DNA of 64,000 nucleotides, from positions 1 through 64,000 of the forward strand of contig NZ_JAHHIT010000039.1 in the NCBI RefSeq assembly GCF_024539675.1, read 5' to 3'. Positions 33,660-42,092 of the stretch are shown here, one piece after another (position 1 is the first letter of the stretch; every line of letters begins with the position of its first letter). The notes beneath the pieces are model-generated. The model had not been told where the DNA came from. It worked only from the letters and a program-made list of their open reading frames with translations, and made no database searches. This DNA comes from Streptomyces hilarionis. Lineage in GTDB: Bacteria; Actinomycetota; Actinomycetes; Streptomycetales; Streptomycetaceae. A program made the position numbers and the translations under genes.

Positions 33660-36383
33660 TCATCCGGCCGGTGTGCTCCCGTCGTGCCGGGCGGTGGTGC
33701 GGTCGGGGCCGGTCCGGCCCGGTCCGCCGCGGGCGCCGTACGCCTCGGGCGGCGCGACCGCGTGCGCGGGGCGCGGGACGGATATCCCGGCCGGGTGCGA
33801 CGGCCCGTCGTCGGCGGAGGGCGACAGGGGCGGCAGGAGCCGGACTCCCTCCGGGACGCGGGCGGGGGCCTCGTGCCCGCCGGGCAGGCCGTGCCCCGGG
33901 ACGGCCGCCCCCGCGTGCGGGGCCCGTCCCGCCGTGCCCGCCGCACCCGACGGGTCCGGGAGGTCGGACGGGAGGGAGGACGCCGGCTCCGGGGACCACG
34001 AGGACGACGGCGAGGACGGGGACGGGAACGACGGGGACGGCGGTCGCACGGGGCCCAGCGGGTCCCGGTCGTCGGGCGCCGGGTGCGGTGACGCCTGCCC
34101 GGCGTCCGCCTCCAGGCTCTGCTGGGCCTCGGCCAGGCCGAAGCCCCGCTGGAAGGCCGCCATCAGGCCGGGGTCGTGACCGGCGGGCTGCTCGCAGTCC
34201 GGGCGCGGGACGGGACCGCCGCGCAGCTGGGGCACGATGTGCTCCTGCGCCCGGCGGCGGGGCAGCCGGGGCTTGCCCATGGTGCCGCGCACCGGGCCGA
34301 CGCGCGGTGTGGGCGCGAGGCCCGCGTGCTCCTCGACGACCGGCCGGTCGCCGTGCCGGATGCCGGGGGTCGCCTCGGCCGGGTTGGGCCGGGCCTCGCG
34401 CGCGCCGCGGACGGGCAGCGGCGCCGGCGGCCCGCTGTTCGCGCCCTGCGCGCCCGACGGCTGTGCGCCGGGCTCGGCGGGACCCTGGCGGCCGTGTGTC
34501 CGCGAGGGAAGAGCCGGCGCTCCGGCGGAGGCGCCGTTGCGCCGCGGGGGCACGTCCGGGCGGACCTCCGCAGGGCCCGCCGCAGAGCCCGGCGAGGGGA
34601 GGGACGACGGCACGGATGAGGGGACGGACGACGGGCGGGCGTCGGCGGCGTCCCCGGCCCCGGGGGACCCGCCGAACGGGCCGGACGCGGTGGACGGGCC
34701 GGACGGCGTGGGGTGCCCACCGGTGTGGCCGGACGACGCGGGCGGCGGCACCTGCCCGACGGCGAACGAGCGACCGGCGCCGTCGCTGCCGTCCTGCGCC
34801 CGCGCCTGCGTCGGGGTCGGCGTCGGGGTCGGCGTCGGGGTCGCCCGCACGCTCGCGGTGTCCGAGGGCCGGCCCGCGCCGTCGGTGTCCCCCGCCCGCC
34901 GTGGACCGACCGGGGCGGTCGGGTCGCCCGGGGACCGGTGCGCCGGGGCGGGGTGACGGTCCGCCCCGGCGTGCCTCGCGCGGGGCCGGCGCGCGGGGTC
35001 GGGACCGCGGCCGCCGCCGAGCGTCGCGGGCGCCCCCGCCCCGGACGCCGGGTGGCGCGGGGCCGGCGGCAGCGTGGGCCGGCCGGGGGCGGCGGCGAGG
35101 GGACCCGGGGCGGGCGCCAGGGGCAGACCGGCGCCGTCGGTGTCCGGCCCCCGGGACACGCCTGCGGGGAGGCCGGGCGCGGAGCCCAGCAGCGCCTGCG
35201 GGACGACGAGAACGGCCTGGACGCCGCCGTAGATGTTGTTCTGCAACCGGACCCGGATGCCGTGCCGCCGGGCCAGCTGGGAGACCACGAACAGCCCGAT
35301 CCGGCCGTCGGCGAGCAGACGGCCCACGTTGACCTGGTCGGGGTCGGCGAGCAGCGCGTTCATCCGGCCCGTCTCCTCGGCGGGCATGCCGAGGCCCCGG
35401 TCCTCGACCTCGACGGCCAGGCCCGAGGTGACGAGGTTGGCCCGCAGCAGCACCTGGGTGTGCGGGGCGGAGAACACGGTGGCGTTCTCGACGAGTTCGG
35501 CGAGCAGGTGGATGACGTCGGCGACGGCGTGGCCGCGCAGTTCGCCGTCGACGGGCGGCACGAGCTTGACCCGCGAGTACTGCTCGACCTCCGCGATCGC
35601 GGAGCGCAGCACCTCGGTCATGGAGACCGGGTTGCTCCACTGCCGCCGTGACACGGCCCCTCCGAGCACGGCGAGGTTCTCCGCGTGGCGGCGGATGCGG
35701 GTGGCGAGATGGTCGACGTGGAAGAGCCCCTTGAGCAGGTCGGGGTCCTCGATCTCGTTCTCCAGCTCGTCGAGGATCGAGATCTCCCGGTGCACCAGGG
35801 ACTGAAGGCGGCGCGCCAGGTTGACGAACACCTCCAGCTTCTGTTCGCTGCCGGTCTGGCTGGAGAGCTGCGCGGCCTGCACGACGGCGGTGACGGCCCC
35901 GTCGTGGGCGCGGGACAGGTCGGCGGCGAGCAGTTCGAAGTCGTCGGCGTCGGCGGGCGGGCCACCGCGCGACCTGCGCGTCGGCGGGGCCTCGCCGCGG
36001 CGCAGCGTCTCGACGACGCCGAGCAGTTCGGCCTCGCCGCGCGCGCTGCTGCGGCGCAGCGCCGCGACGCGGTCGCTGACGGAGCGGGCGGCGCGGTCCG
36101 CCGCCACGGCGGCGATCACGAGGCCGACCCCGGTCACCGCGACCCCGCCCGCGAGGACCGCCCACAGGGTGGGGCCGAGCCGGACGCCGGAGGAGCGCAC
36201 GGTGAACAGGACGACCGCGCAGGCGCTGAGGGCGACCGCGGTCGGGGGCAGCACGGCGAGCCGCAGCAGCTGGGGCCGTATGGGTGTCTCGGCCGGCGCC
36301 GGTGCGGTGCGGGGGGCCGGCCGCCCGTGCCGCCCGCCCTCACGGCGGTCTGCGCGTGCGGCGGGTGCGCGGAGGTGAGACAT
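33660..36383 (-). CDS. cvnA: conservon sensor kinase-like protein CvnA
   Basis: 907 aa. Two membrane helices (about 43-62 and 73-95) enclose only about ten residues, so there is no extracellular sensor domain. A helical dimerisation region follows (LVHREISILDELENEIED near 197-215), then a HATPase domain about 270-395 with N-box ELVENATVFS and G-box VEDRGLGMP. Residues 400-907 are Pro/Gly/Ala-rich, apparently disordered, and include a TP repeat coded by a 12-bp tandem repeat. GAGGA precedes ATG 36383 by five bases. First gene of the cvnA-B-C-D operon. Confidence 0.9.
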   Translation of the reverse strand: MSHLRAPAARADRREGGRHGRPAPRTAPAPAETPIRPQLLRLAVLPPTAVALSACAVVLFTVRSSGVRLGPTLWAVLAGGVAVTGVGLVIAAVAADRAARSVSDRVAALRRSSARGEAELLGVVETLRRGEAPPTRRSRGGPPADADDFELLAADLSRAHDGAVTAVVQAAQLSSQTGSEQKLEVFVNLARRLQSLVHREISILDELENEIEDPDLLKGLFHVDHLATRIRRHAENLAVLGGAVSRRQWSNPVSMTEVLRSAIAEVEQYSRVKLVPPVDGELRGHAVADVIHLLAELVENATVFSAPHTQVLLRANLVTSGLAVEVEDRGLGMPAEETGRMNALLADPDQVNVGRLLADGRIGLFVVSQLARRHGIRVRLQNNIYGGVQAVLVVPQALLGSAPGLPAGVSRGPDTDGAGLPLAPAPGPLAAAPGRPTLPPAPRHPASGAGAPATLGGGRGPDPARRPRARHAGADRHPAPAHRSPGDPTAPVGPRRAGDTDGAGRPSDTASVRATPTPTPTPTPTQARAQDGSDGAGRSFAVGQVPPPASSGHTGGHPTPSGPSTASGPFGGSPGAGDAADARPSSVPSSVPSSLPSPGSAAGPAEVRPDVPPRRNGASAGAPALPSRTHGRQGPAEPGAQPSGAQGANSGPPAPLPVRGAREARPNPAEATPGIRHGDRPVVEEHAGLAPTPRVGPVRGTMGKPRLPRRRAQEHIVPQLRGGPVPRPDCEQPAGHDPGLMAAFQRGFGLAEAQQSLEADAGQASPHPAPDDRDPLGPVRPPSPSFPSPSSPSSSWSPEPASSLPSDLPDPSGAAGTAGRAPHAGAAVPGHGLPGGHEAPARVPEGVRLLPPLSPSADDGPSHPAGISVPRPAHAVAPPEAYGARGGPGRTGPDRTTARHDGSTPAG
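34810..34844. repeat. 12-bp tandem repeat in cvnA
   Basis: Nearly three copies of GTCGGGGTCGGC encode an alternating Thr-Pro stretch in the disordered tail of CvnA. The tract could vary in length between strains. Confidence 0.8.
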
Positions 36384-36719
36384 CGGTGTCCTCGTACTGT
36401 CCGTCGAGCCGGGTCGTCGGTCGGAAGAGCCGTCGGTCGCCAGAGCCGGGGAATACGGCGCGGTGTTGTGCGACGGCGACTCACAGTAGTCGGCAACCCA
36501 TCATGTGCGGTGGGCAGTTGACAAAGTCCCGCACACAGCGTCCCGCTCTGGTATGAGGCTTCGCACGGCAGACCGATAACCCCGCACACCCACGGACGTA
36601 ACGAGGAACGAACGCGATCAGAGCTGGTCAGGAGCGGTCGGAAAACGACCGTGCGGGCCGGGGAGCTCCTCGCTCCCCGGCCCGCACGGCTTCCGGCCCG
36701 AACGGCCGCCTGTCCCGGG
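36384..36719. other. 336-bp gap between cvnA and the metallo-hydrolase gene
   Basis: The cvn side holds a weak promoter candidate on the minus strand (TTGTCA 36524-36519, 18 bases, TGGGTT 36500-36495). The other side holds the terminator at 36649-36689 and a small hairpin 36635-36651. No gene seen. Confidence 0.45.
36649..36689 (-). terminator. strong terminator after the metallo-hydrolase gene
   Basis: Perfect 18-bp stem (36649-36666 with 36672-36689) and a five-base loop TCCTC, about 30 bases beyond the metallo-hydrolase stop codon. Confidence 0.8.
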
Positions 36720-37949
36720 TCAGCCCGCCGGGACCGCCTCCGAGGCTTCCCCGCCCTCGGCGGCGCCCTGCGCACCGTCACTTTCCGTATCGGCTTTGGC
36801 CTTGACCGTCGTGCCGTCCGGCGACTGCCACCCGCCGACCGGGGCGAGCGCCGCGCCGCGCCACCACGGTTCGCCCGGAACGCTCTCGCCGCCGGGCTCG
36901 AAGGGCTCCCCCGGGCGCGGCAGGGCGACCGTCGCCCCCGCCGCCCGGCCGGCGGCCAGCGTGCCCTCCCCCGGGTCGGTCCACGCGTGGGTGGCCAGGT
37001 TGAAGGTGGCCCAGTGGATGGGCAGCATCACCCCGCCGGGACCGCCCTCGAGATCGAGGTGGGCCCGCATGCCCTCGTCCGGTGTCATGTGGATGTCGGG
37101 CCAGAAGTCGGAGTACGCGCCGATCTGGATCATCGTCGCGTCGAACGGGCCGTGGGCGGCTCCGATCTCGCGGAAGCCGTCGAAGTAGCCGGTGTCGCCG
37201 CTGTGGTAGATCCGGTGCTCCTCGCCCGCGACGACCCAGGAGGCCCACAGGGTGTGCTGGGTGTTGCGCAGGCCGCGGCCGCAGAAGTGGCGGGCCGGCG
37301 TGGCCGTCAGGGTCAGGCCGCCGACCTTCGTCTCCTCGTGCCAGTCCAGCTCGCGCAGCCGGTCCGCGGACACGCCCCAGTGCTCCAGATGGGCGCCGAC
37401 GCCGAGCGGCACGGCGAACAGCGTGTCCGTGCCGGCCAGCGCCTTGATCGTGGGCAGGTCCAGGTGGTCGTAGTGGTCGTGCGAGATGACGACGACGTCG
37501 ACCGGGCCCAGCGCGGCCAGCGGCAGCGGCGCGGGATGGAGGCGCCTGGGGCCGGCGAAGGGGAACGGGGAACAGCGCTCCCCCCAGACGGGGTCGAACA
37601 GGACGCGCTGCCCGTCGATCTCCGCCAGCACGCTGGAGTGCCCCATCCACGTCAGCCTCAGCCCGGTGGCGGGCGGCTTGGCGAGGTCGGCGAGGGTGGT
37701 GGCGTGCACGGGCACGGTGCCCGCCGGGGAGCGGCGGGGGCGCTGCTCCTTGTCGAAGAAGACCTTGGCGAAGTCGAGGGCCGAGCCCGAGGGACGGGTC
37801 CGCGCCGGACCGCCGGGGTTCACGAAGACCCCGTCCTTGTAGTGCGGCGATCTGCGGATGCGCGCGAGGCGCTCGCCGCGGGGATCCGCACCGAAGGCCT
37901 CGGGCTGCAGAGCGCGGAGCCCGGAGCTCAGGGAACGGAAACCGGACAC
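36720..37949 (-). CDS. metallo-beta-lactamase-fold hydrolase (NAPE-PLD/UlaG-like)
   Basis: 409 aa. TWMGHSSVLAEIDGQRVLFDPVW and the metal motif ISHDHYDHLD, followed by the HFCGRGL and HSGDTGYFDGF segments, fit the NAPE-PLD-like branch acting on phosphodiesters or lactones. The N-terminal 80 residues (FGADPRGERLARIRRSPHYKD region) are the family's extra domain. A good start lies at ATG 37949 with GGAGGT just upstream. Divergent from the dehydrogenase gene; substrate unknown. Confidence 0.87.
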   Translation of the reverse strand: MSGFRSLSSGLRALQPEAFGADPRGERLARIRRSPHYKDGVFVNPGGPARTRPSGSALDFAKVFFDKEQRPRRSPAGTVPVHATTLADLAKPPATGLRLTWMGHSSVLAEIDGQRVLFDPVWGERCSPFPFAGPRRLHPAPLPLAALGPVDVVVISHDHYDHLDLPTIKALAGTDTLFAVPLGVGAHLEHWGVSADRLRELDWHEETKVGGLTLTATPARHFCGRGLRNTQHTLWASWVVAGEEHRIYHSGDTGYFDGFREIGAAHGPFDATMIQIGAYSDFWPDIHMTPDEGMRAHLDLEGGPGGVMLPIHWATFNLATHAWTDPGEGTLAAGRAAGATVALPRPGEPFEPGGESVPGEPWWRGAALAPVGGWQSPDGTTVKAKADTESDGAQGAAEGGEASEAVPAG

Positions 37950-38008
37950 GGTACCTCCAGGTGGGGTCGCTGAGGCATTCCATTATGGTCGCCCCCCGCG
38001 GCCACGCG

Positions 38009-38054
38009 TTGACAGGCCTCGCTCGCGCTCCCGATACTGACCCACTGTTCAGTA
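38009..38054 (+). promoter_or_regulatory. promoter and overlapping operator of the dehydrogenase gene
   Basis: TTGACA (38009-38014), 18 bases, GATACT (38033-38038) is a near-consensus vegetative promoter. The inverted repeat TACTGA (38035-38040) / TCAGTA (38049-38054) overlaps the -10 and start point, a repressor position. The TetR gene downstream is a candidate ligand. Confidence 0.6.
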
Positions 38055-38103
38055 ACCGTCCCGATCCGGCCGGTCCGTGCGCGACGTGCGCCGAGGAGCC
38101 CGT

Positions 38104-39288
38104 GTGACCTCCCCCTTCCTGTCCCTCACCTGGACCGACCACCTCACCGGCCGCCAGGGCTTCCTGGTCGTCGACCGGCTCGTGCGCGGCGTGTGCAGCG
38201 GCGGCCTGCGCATGCGGCCGGGCTGCACCCTGGAGGAGGTCACCGGGCTGGCCCGCGGCATGAGCCTGAAGGAGGCCCTCCACTACGACCCCGAGGCCCG
38301 CTACGTCCCGCTGGGCGGCGCCAAGGGCGGCATCGACTGCGACCCCCGGGACCCGCAGGCGTACGGGCTGCTCGTGCGCTATCTGCGGGCGATGCGGCCC
38401 TACGTGGAGAGCTGCTGGACCACCGGCGAGGACCTGGGGCTGACCCAGGAGCTGGTGGACCGGGCGGTCGCGGAGGTGGGGCTGGTGTCCTGCGTCCAGG
38501 CGGTGCACCCGCTGCTCGACGACGAGGACGCCGCCCGGGCCCGGCTCGCGGCCGCGTTCGCCGTCGAGGTCGACGGCATCGGTCTGGACGAGCTGGTCGG
38601 CGGCTGCGGGGTCGCCGAGTCCGTCCTGACCGCCCTGGACCGGGCGAAGGTGGCCCATGCGGGGACCCGCGTCGCGCTCCAGGGCTTCGGCACCATGGGC
38701 GGGGCCACCGCCCGCTTCCTCACGCGCGCGGGACTCACCGTGGTGGCCGTGGCCGACGTCAAGGGCACCGTCGCCAACCCGGCGGGCCTCGACGTCGAGT
38801 CGCTGCTCGCCGCACGGGACGCCCACGGCGCCGTCGACCGCGGGGCCCTGCGTCCCGGGGACCGCGAGCTGCCGGACGACGCCTGGCTGTCGACGGAGGC
38901 GGAGGTGCTCGTCCCGGCCGCCGTGTCGTACGCGATCGGCGTCGAGGAGCAGGGGCGGATCCGCGCCCGGTGGATCGCCGAGGCGGCCAACATGCCCGTC
39001 GTCGCGGAGGCGGAGGCGCTGCTGCACGCGCGCGGGGTGAGCGTCCTGCCGGACGTCGTCGTCAACTCCGGCACCAACGCCTGGTGGTGGTGGACGCTCT
39101 TCGGCGACATCGGCGCGGACGCGGAGGAGGCCTTCGCCCACACCCGCCGCTCCATGCGCTCCCTGGTGGAACGGGTGCTCACGCGCGCGGAGGCGGACGG
39201 GACGACGCCACGGGCCGCCGCGCACGCCATCGCCCGGCAACGCCTGCCGGTGATCACGGACCGCTTCGGCACGCACCGCCGGGACTGA
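38104..39288 (+). CDS. Glu/Leu/Phe/Val-type amino acid dehydrogenase
   Basis: 394 aa. GGAKGGI contains the catalytic Lys, followed by a Rossmann domain with ALQGFGTMGGATARFL. The late VVVNSGTNAWWWWTLFGD region, where glutamate dehydrogenases have SGGVTVSYFEW-like sequence, is unusual and Trp-rich, so substrate preference may differ from glutamate. GTG 38104 has GAGGAG about five bases upstream. It has its own strong promoter, with a TetR gene 184 bases downstream. NAD(P)-linked oxidative deamination or its reverse is expected. Confidence 0.88.
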   Translation: MTSPFLSLTWTDHLTGRQGFLVVDRLVRGVCSGGLRMRPGCTLEEVTGLARGMSLKEALHYDPEARYVPLGGAKGGIDCDPRDPQAYGLLVRYLRAMRPYVESCWTTGEDLGLTQELVDRAVAEVGLVSCVQAVHPLLDDEDAARARLAAAFAVEVDGIGLDELVGGCGVAESVLTALDRAKVAHAGTRVALQGFGTMGGATARFLTRAGLTVVAVADVKGTVANPAGLDVESLLAARDAHGAVDRGALRPGDRELPDDAWLSTEAEVLVPAAVSYAIGVEEQGRIRARWIAEAANMPVVAEAEALLHARGVSVLPDVVVNSGTNAWWWWTLFGDIGADAEEAFAHTRRSMRSLVERVLTRAEADGTTPRAAAHAIARQRLPVITDRFGTHRRD

Positions 39289-39472
39289 GACGACCTCCCG
39301 GTCCGTGACCGCGGCCCGCGGGTCCGTGGCGGTGCTCCCTCCCCCGTGTTCCGGGTTCCGGGACCCCGTCCGGGTTCCGGGAGCGCGGGGATGACGCCGC
39401 CCGCGCTCCCGGGGTGGCGATCGCGCCCGGGCTGCCCGCCCGGCGCCGGACGCCACGGCATAGGGTGACCGG

Positions 39473-40135
39473 GTGGCGAGGGTCCGGTTGGGTGTGGCCG
39501 AGCGGCGCGAGGAGCTGCTGCGGGCGGCCATCGAGCAGATCGAGGCGCGGGGCGTGGCGGCGGTCAGGATCGCCGACGTCGCCGCGTCGCTCGGGGTGAG
39601 CAACGCGCTGGTGCTCTACCACTTCTCGACGAAGGAGCGGCTGGTCGCCGAGGCGTTCGCCCGTGCCGCCCAGGACGATCTGGCGCACCTGCGCAAGCTG
39701 GTCGGCCGCCGGACGACGGCGCTGCGCCGGCTGCGCGCCGCCGTGCGCTGGTACGCGCCCACGGGCCAGGCCAAGGGCTGGCGGCTGTGGATCGAGGGCT
39801 GGGCGGCGTCCCTGCGCGAACCCGCGCTGCGCGAGGTGGCCCGGGGCCTGGACCAGGAGTGGAAGGCCGCGCTGGTCGAGGTGATCGCGGAGGGCGTGGC
39901 GGCGGGCGAGTTCCCCTGCCCGGACCCGGCCGGCGCCGCCCTGCGCCTGACGGCCCTGCTGGACGGCCTCGCCGTCCAGCTGACGTCCTACGACGGCGCG
40001 GTGCCCCGCGCCCGGGCGCAGGAGTGGGCCGACGAGGCGCTCGACCGGGAACTGGGCCTCGCCCCGGGGACGCGGGACGCACCGGGGACGCGGGACGCCC
40101 CGGCGCGCCGGTCCGGCGATCAGTCGAGTTCGTAG
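39473..40135 (+). CDS. TetR-family transcriptional regulator
   Basis: 220 aa. Helix-turn-helix at about 12-58 (VRIADVAASLGVSNALVLYHF) and a BetI-like C-terminal domain. GTG 39473 has TAGGGT exactly six bases before it (39461-39466), fitting a leaderless message, and its start region is almost identical to that of the murJ-like gene. The last 16 bases overlap the convergent SIMPL gene. It may regulate the dehydrogenase upstream. Confidence 0.88.
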   Translation: MARVRLGVAERREELLRAAIEQIEARGVAAVRIADVAASLGVSNALVLYHFSTKERLVAEAFARAAQDDLAHLRKLVGRRTTALRRLRAAVRWYAPTGQAKGWRLWIEGWAASLREPALREVARGLDQEWKAALVEVIAEGVAAGEFPCPDPAGAALRLTALLDGLAVQLTSYDGAVPRARAQEWADEALDRELGLAPGTRDAPGTRDAPARRSGDQSSS

Positions 40136-40881
40136 ACGGCCGTCACCGTCGCCGCGGCCCGGATCTCGCCGGGCGCCACGGGCACGGCGGCGATCCCGGC
40201 GCCGGGGGTGTCCCCGGCCGGCTGGACGGGACGCGGGGAGGTGGAGGCGTCCTCGCTGAGGGAGACCAGCGCGCCCAGGCGGCGACCGCTGAGGCGGGCG
40301 TACTGCTCGGCCTTGGCGTGGGCGTCGGCGTGCGCGGCCGCACGGGCGCGGGCCTGGAGTGGAGCGGGGTCGGAGACGTCGAAGTCGACGGAGTCGACGC
40401 GGGCCGCGTCCCCGGCGGCGTCGGTGACCGCCTGGAGGACCGCGCCGGTCTTCGCCACCTCGCGCACCGTCACCGTGAAGGACTGCGCCGCCTGGTAGCC
40501 CGTCAGCCGGGGGACGCCGTCGGCGTAGGCGTGCAGGGGGACGAGGGTGACGCTCCGCGTGCGGATGTCCTGCTCGGCGACCCCCTGGGCGCGGACGGCG
40601 GCCAGCAGCGCGGCGGCCGCCCGGTTCCGCGCGTCCAGGGCGGACTGCGAGGTCTTGGCGGAGGCCTCGACGCCGGCGCCGACCACCGCGAGATCGGGCG
40701 GCGCGCTCGCACTGCCCTCCCCGGTCACCGTCACGGTGGCGGGAGCGGCAGCGGGCGGCGCGGGAGGGTGTGCGGCCGCCGGACGGGCGGGCAGCGCGAG
40801 CGCCGGCGCGGCGCCGAGCGCCGGGACGAAGACCGACAGGAAGACGACGGCCGCGGCGACGGACCTACGGGAAAGGGGCAT
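40120..40881 (-). CDS. secreted SIMPL-domain (DUF541) protein
   Basis: 253 aa. A Sec signal peptide at the N-terminus (Arg-rich start, hydrophobic Ala/Val stretch, cleavage near ALALPARP) is followed by a Pro/Ala linker and the SIMPL domain beginning TVTVTGEGSASAPPDLA. The family is periplasmic or cell-surface and its role is unclear. ATG 40881 chosen for the signal peptide; the frame to 40995 has no better start. Confidence 0.85.
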   Translation of the reverse strand: MPLSRRSVAAAVVFLSVFVPALGAAPALALPARPAAAHPPAPPAAAPATVTVTGEGSASAPPDLAVVGAGVEASAKTSQSALDARNRAAAALLAAVRAQGVAEQDIRTRSVTLVPLHAYADGVPRLTGYQAAQSFTVTVREVAKTGAVLQAVTDAAGDAARVDSVDFDVSDPAPLQARARAAAHADAHAKAEQYARLSGRRLGALVSLSEDASTSPRPVQPAGDTPGAGIAAVPVAPGEIRAAATVTAVYELD

Positions 40882-41007
40882 GCGGGACCGGTCCTCGGGG
40901 GTGTCGGACGGCAGCGGCGGGTGCGGGTGCGGGGGTGTGCGGTCATCCCAGCACCCGTGCCCCCGCGCGCGGGGACGCCACTCCCGTCCGATCACCTCAC
41001 TGGTGGA

Positions 41008-41040
41008 GCGGCCGGCCGTCCGACGTGGACGGCCGGCCGC
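41008..41040 (-). terminator. terminator of the SGNH hydrolase gene
   Basis: Perfect 14-bp stem (41008-41021 with 41027-41040), five-base loop, 50 bases beyond the stop codon. Confidence 0.75.
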
Positions 41041-41089
41041 ACCCGCCCGCCGCGAACGCGCCGCCCCGAGACCGCTCGACGGGCGCGCG

Positions 41090-41908
41090 TCAGGCGACGG
41101 CGGAGATCCGCATCCTGATGTCGTCCGGCGACAGCGTGCCCTTGGCGACCACGTGGTCGCCGGAGGACTCCCCGCGCAGCCGGCGGCCGATCCACGGGAC
41201 CAGGTACTCGCGCGCCCAGTGGACGTCGTCGCGCCGCACCTCGAGCGGGCCGCGCGGCGGGAGCAGCGGCCAGGGCTGCTCCGGGTCGGCCGGCACCTCC
41301 AGGCCGAGGACCTGGCCGGCGCGCAGCGCCACGCGCGTGTGTCCCTCCGGCGAGAGGTGGAGGCGGTCGCCGTCCCACGCCCTGCGGTCCTGCACCGACT
41401 TCAGGGACCACAGGTCGAGCACGGGACAGCCGTACCGGTCGGCGACGGCGCGCACGTGTCCGTTGTACGTGGCGATCTTGCCGCGCAGGTGCTTGAGCAC
41501 GGGAACGCCACGGGTGTCGAAGCCGGTGGTCACCATGACGGTGCCGGCCGCGGCGCTCAGGGCCGAGATCGCACGCTCGAAGCGCTCGGCGACCTCGTCC
41601 GGGTCGGTGCCGGGACGCAGGATGTCGTTGCCGCCCGCGCAGAAGGAGACCAGGTCCGGGGCGAGTTCCACGGCCCTGGGGAGCTGGTCCTCCATGATCT
41701 GGTCCAGCAGCTTTCCGCGGACCGCCAGGTTGGTGTAGTCGAAGTCGCCTTCGGGCCGCCGGTCCGCGAGGAGCACCGCGAAGCGGTCCGCCCAGCCGAC
41801 GAAGGCCCCGTCCGGGCCGGGGTCGCCGACGCCCTCGGTGAAGCTGTCCCCCACCGCCACGTACGACCCGATCACTGATCTGTTGTCATTCTTCGAATCG
41901 TCTGCCAC
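41090..41908 (-). CDS. SGNH/GDSL-family hydrolase
   Basis: 272 aa. VAVGDSFTEGVG is block I with the Ser nucleophile, CAGGNDILRPG block III with the Asn, and GDRLHLSPEGH the catalytic Asp/His block V. No signal peptide, so cytoplasmic esterase or lipase-like. GTG 41908 has no clear ribosome binding site; GTG 41875 (residue 12) is an alternative start that would leave the catalytic domain intact. Substrate unknown. Confidence 0.87.
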   Translation of the reverse strand: MADDSKNDNRSVIGSYVAVGDSFTEGVGDPGPDGAFVGWADRFAVLLADRRPEGDFDYTNLAVRGKLLDQIMEDQLPRAVELAPDLVSFCAGGNDILRPGTDPDEVAERFERAISALSAAAGTVMVTTGFDTRGVPVLKHLRGKIATYNGHVRAVADRYGCPVLDLWSLKSVQDRRAWDGDRLHLSPEGHTRVALRAGQVLGLEVPADPEQPWPLLPPRGPLEVRRDDVHWAREYLVPWIGRRLRGESSGDHVVAKGTLSPDDIRMRISAVA

Positions 41909-42020
41909 AGCAGTTCATGATTCACCTTCGAATGTGACTTACGCGACCGTAGGCAGGGGTTGACGGACGGTGAGATAAGCCACTCCTAAAGAGTTGGCCA
42001 ATCAGGGAATAAGCGAACGC

Positions 42021-42061
42021 GAAGGCCGGGCTCCCCTCTTTCGATCGGGAGCCCGGCCTTC
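42021..42061. terminator. terminator after the M23 peptidase gene
   Basis: Perfect 15-bp stem GAAGGCCGGGCTCCC (42021-42035) with its complement at 42047-42061, 11-base loop, 32 bases beyond the stop codon. Confidence 0.8.
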
Positions 42062-42092
42062 GGCGGCGTGTCAGGCGGAGGCGGTCGGGGGG

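Noticed and set aside
33160-36165. 1001-codon minus-strand frame joining cvnB with sequence upstream
   Set aside because: Only the last 143 residues are the real CvnB; the rest is an out-of-frame reading of cvnA.
36778-39603. 941-codon open frame on the minus strand
   Set aside because: Antisense to the dehydrogenase and out of frame with the metallo-hydrolase; no family features or ribosome binding site.
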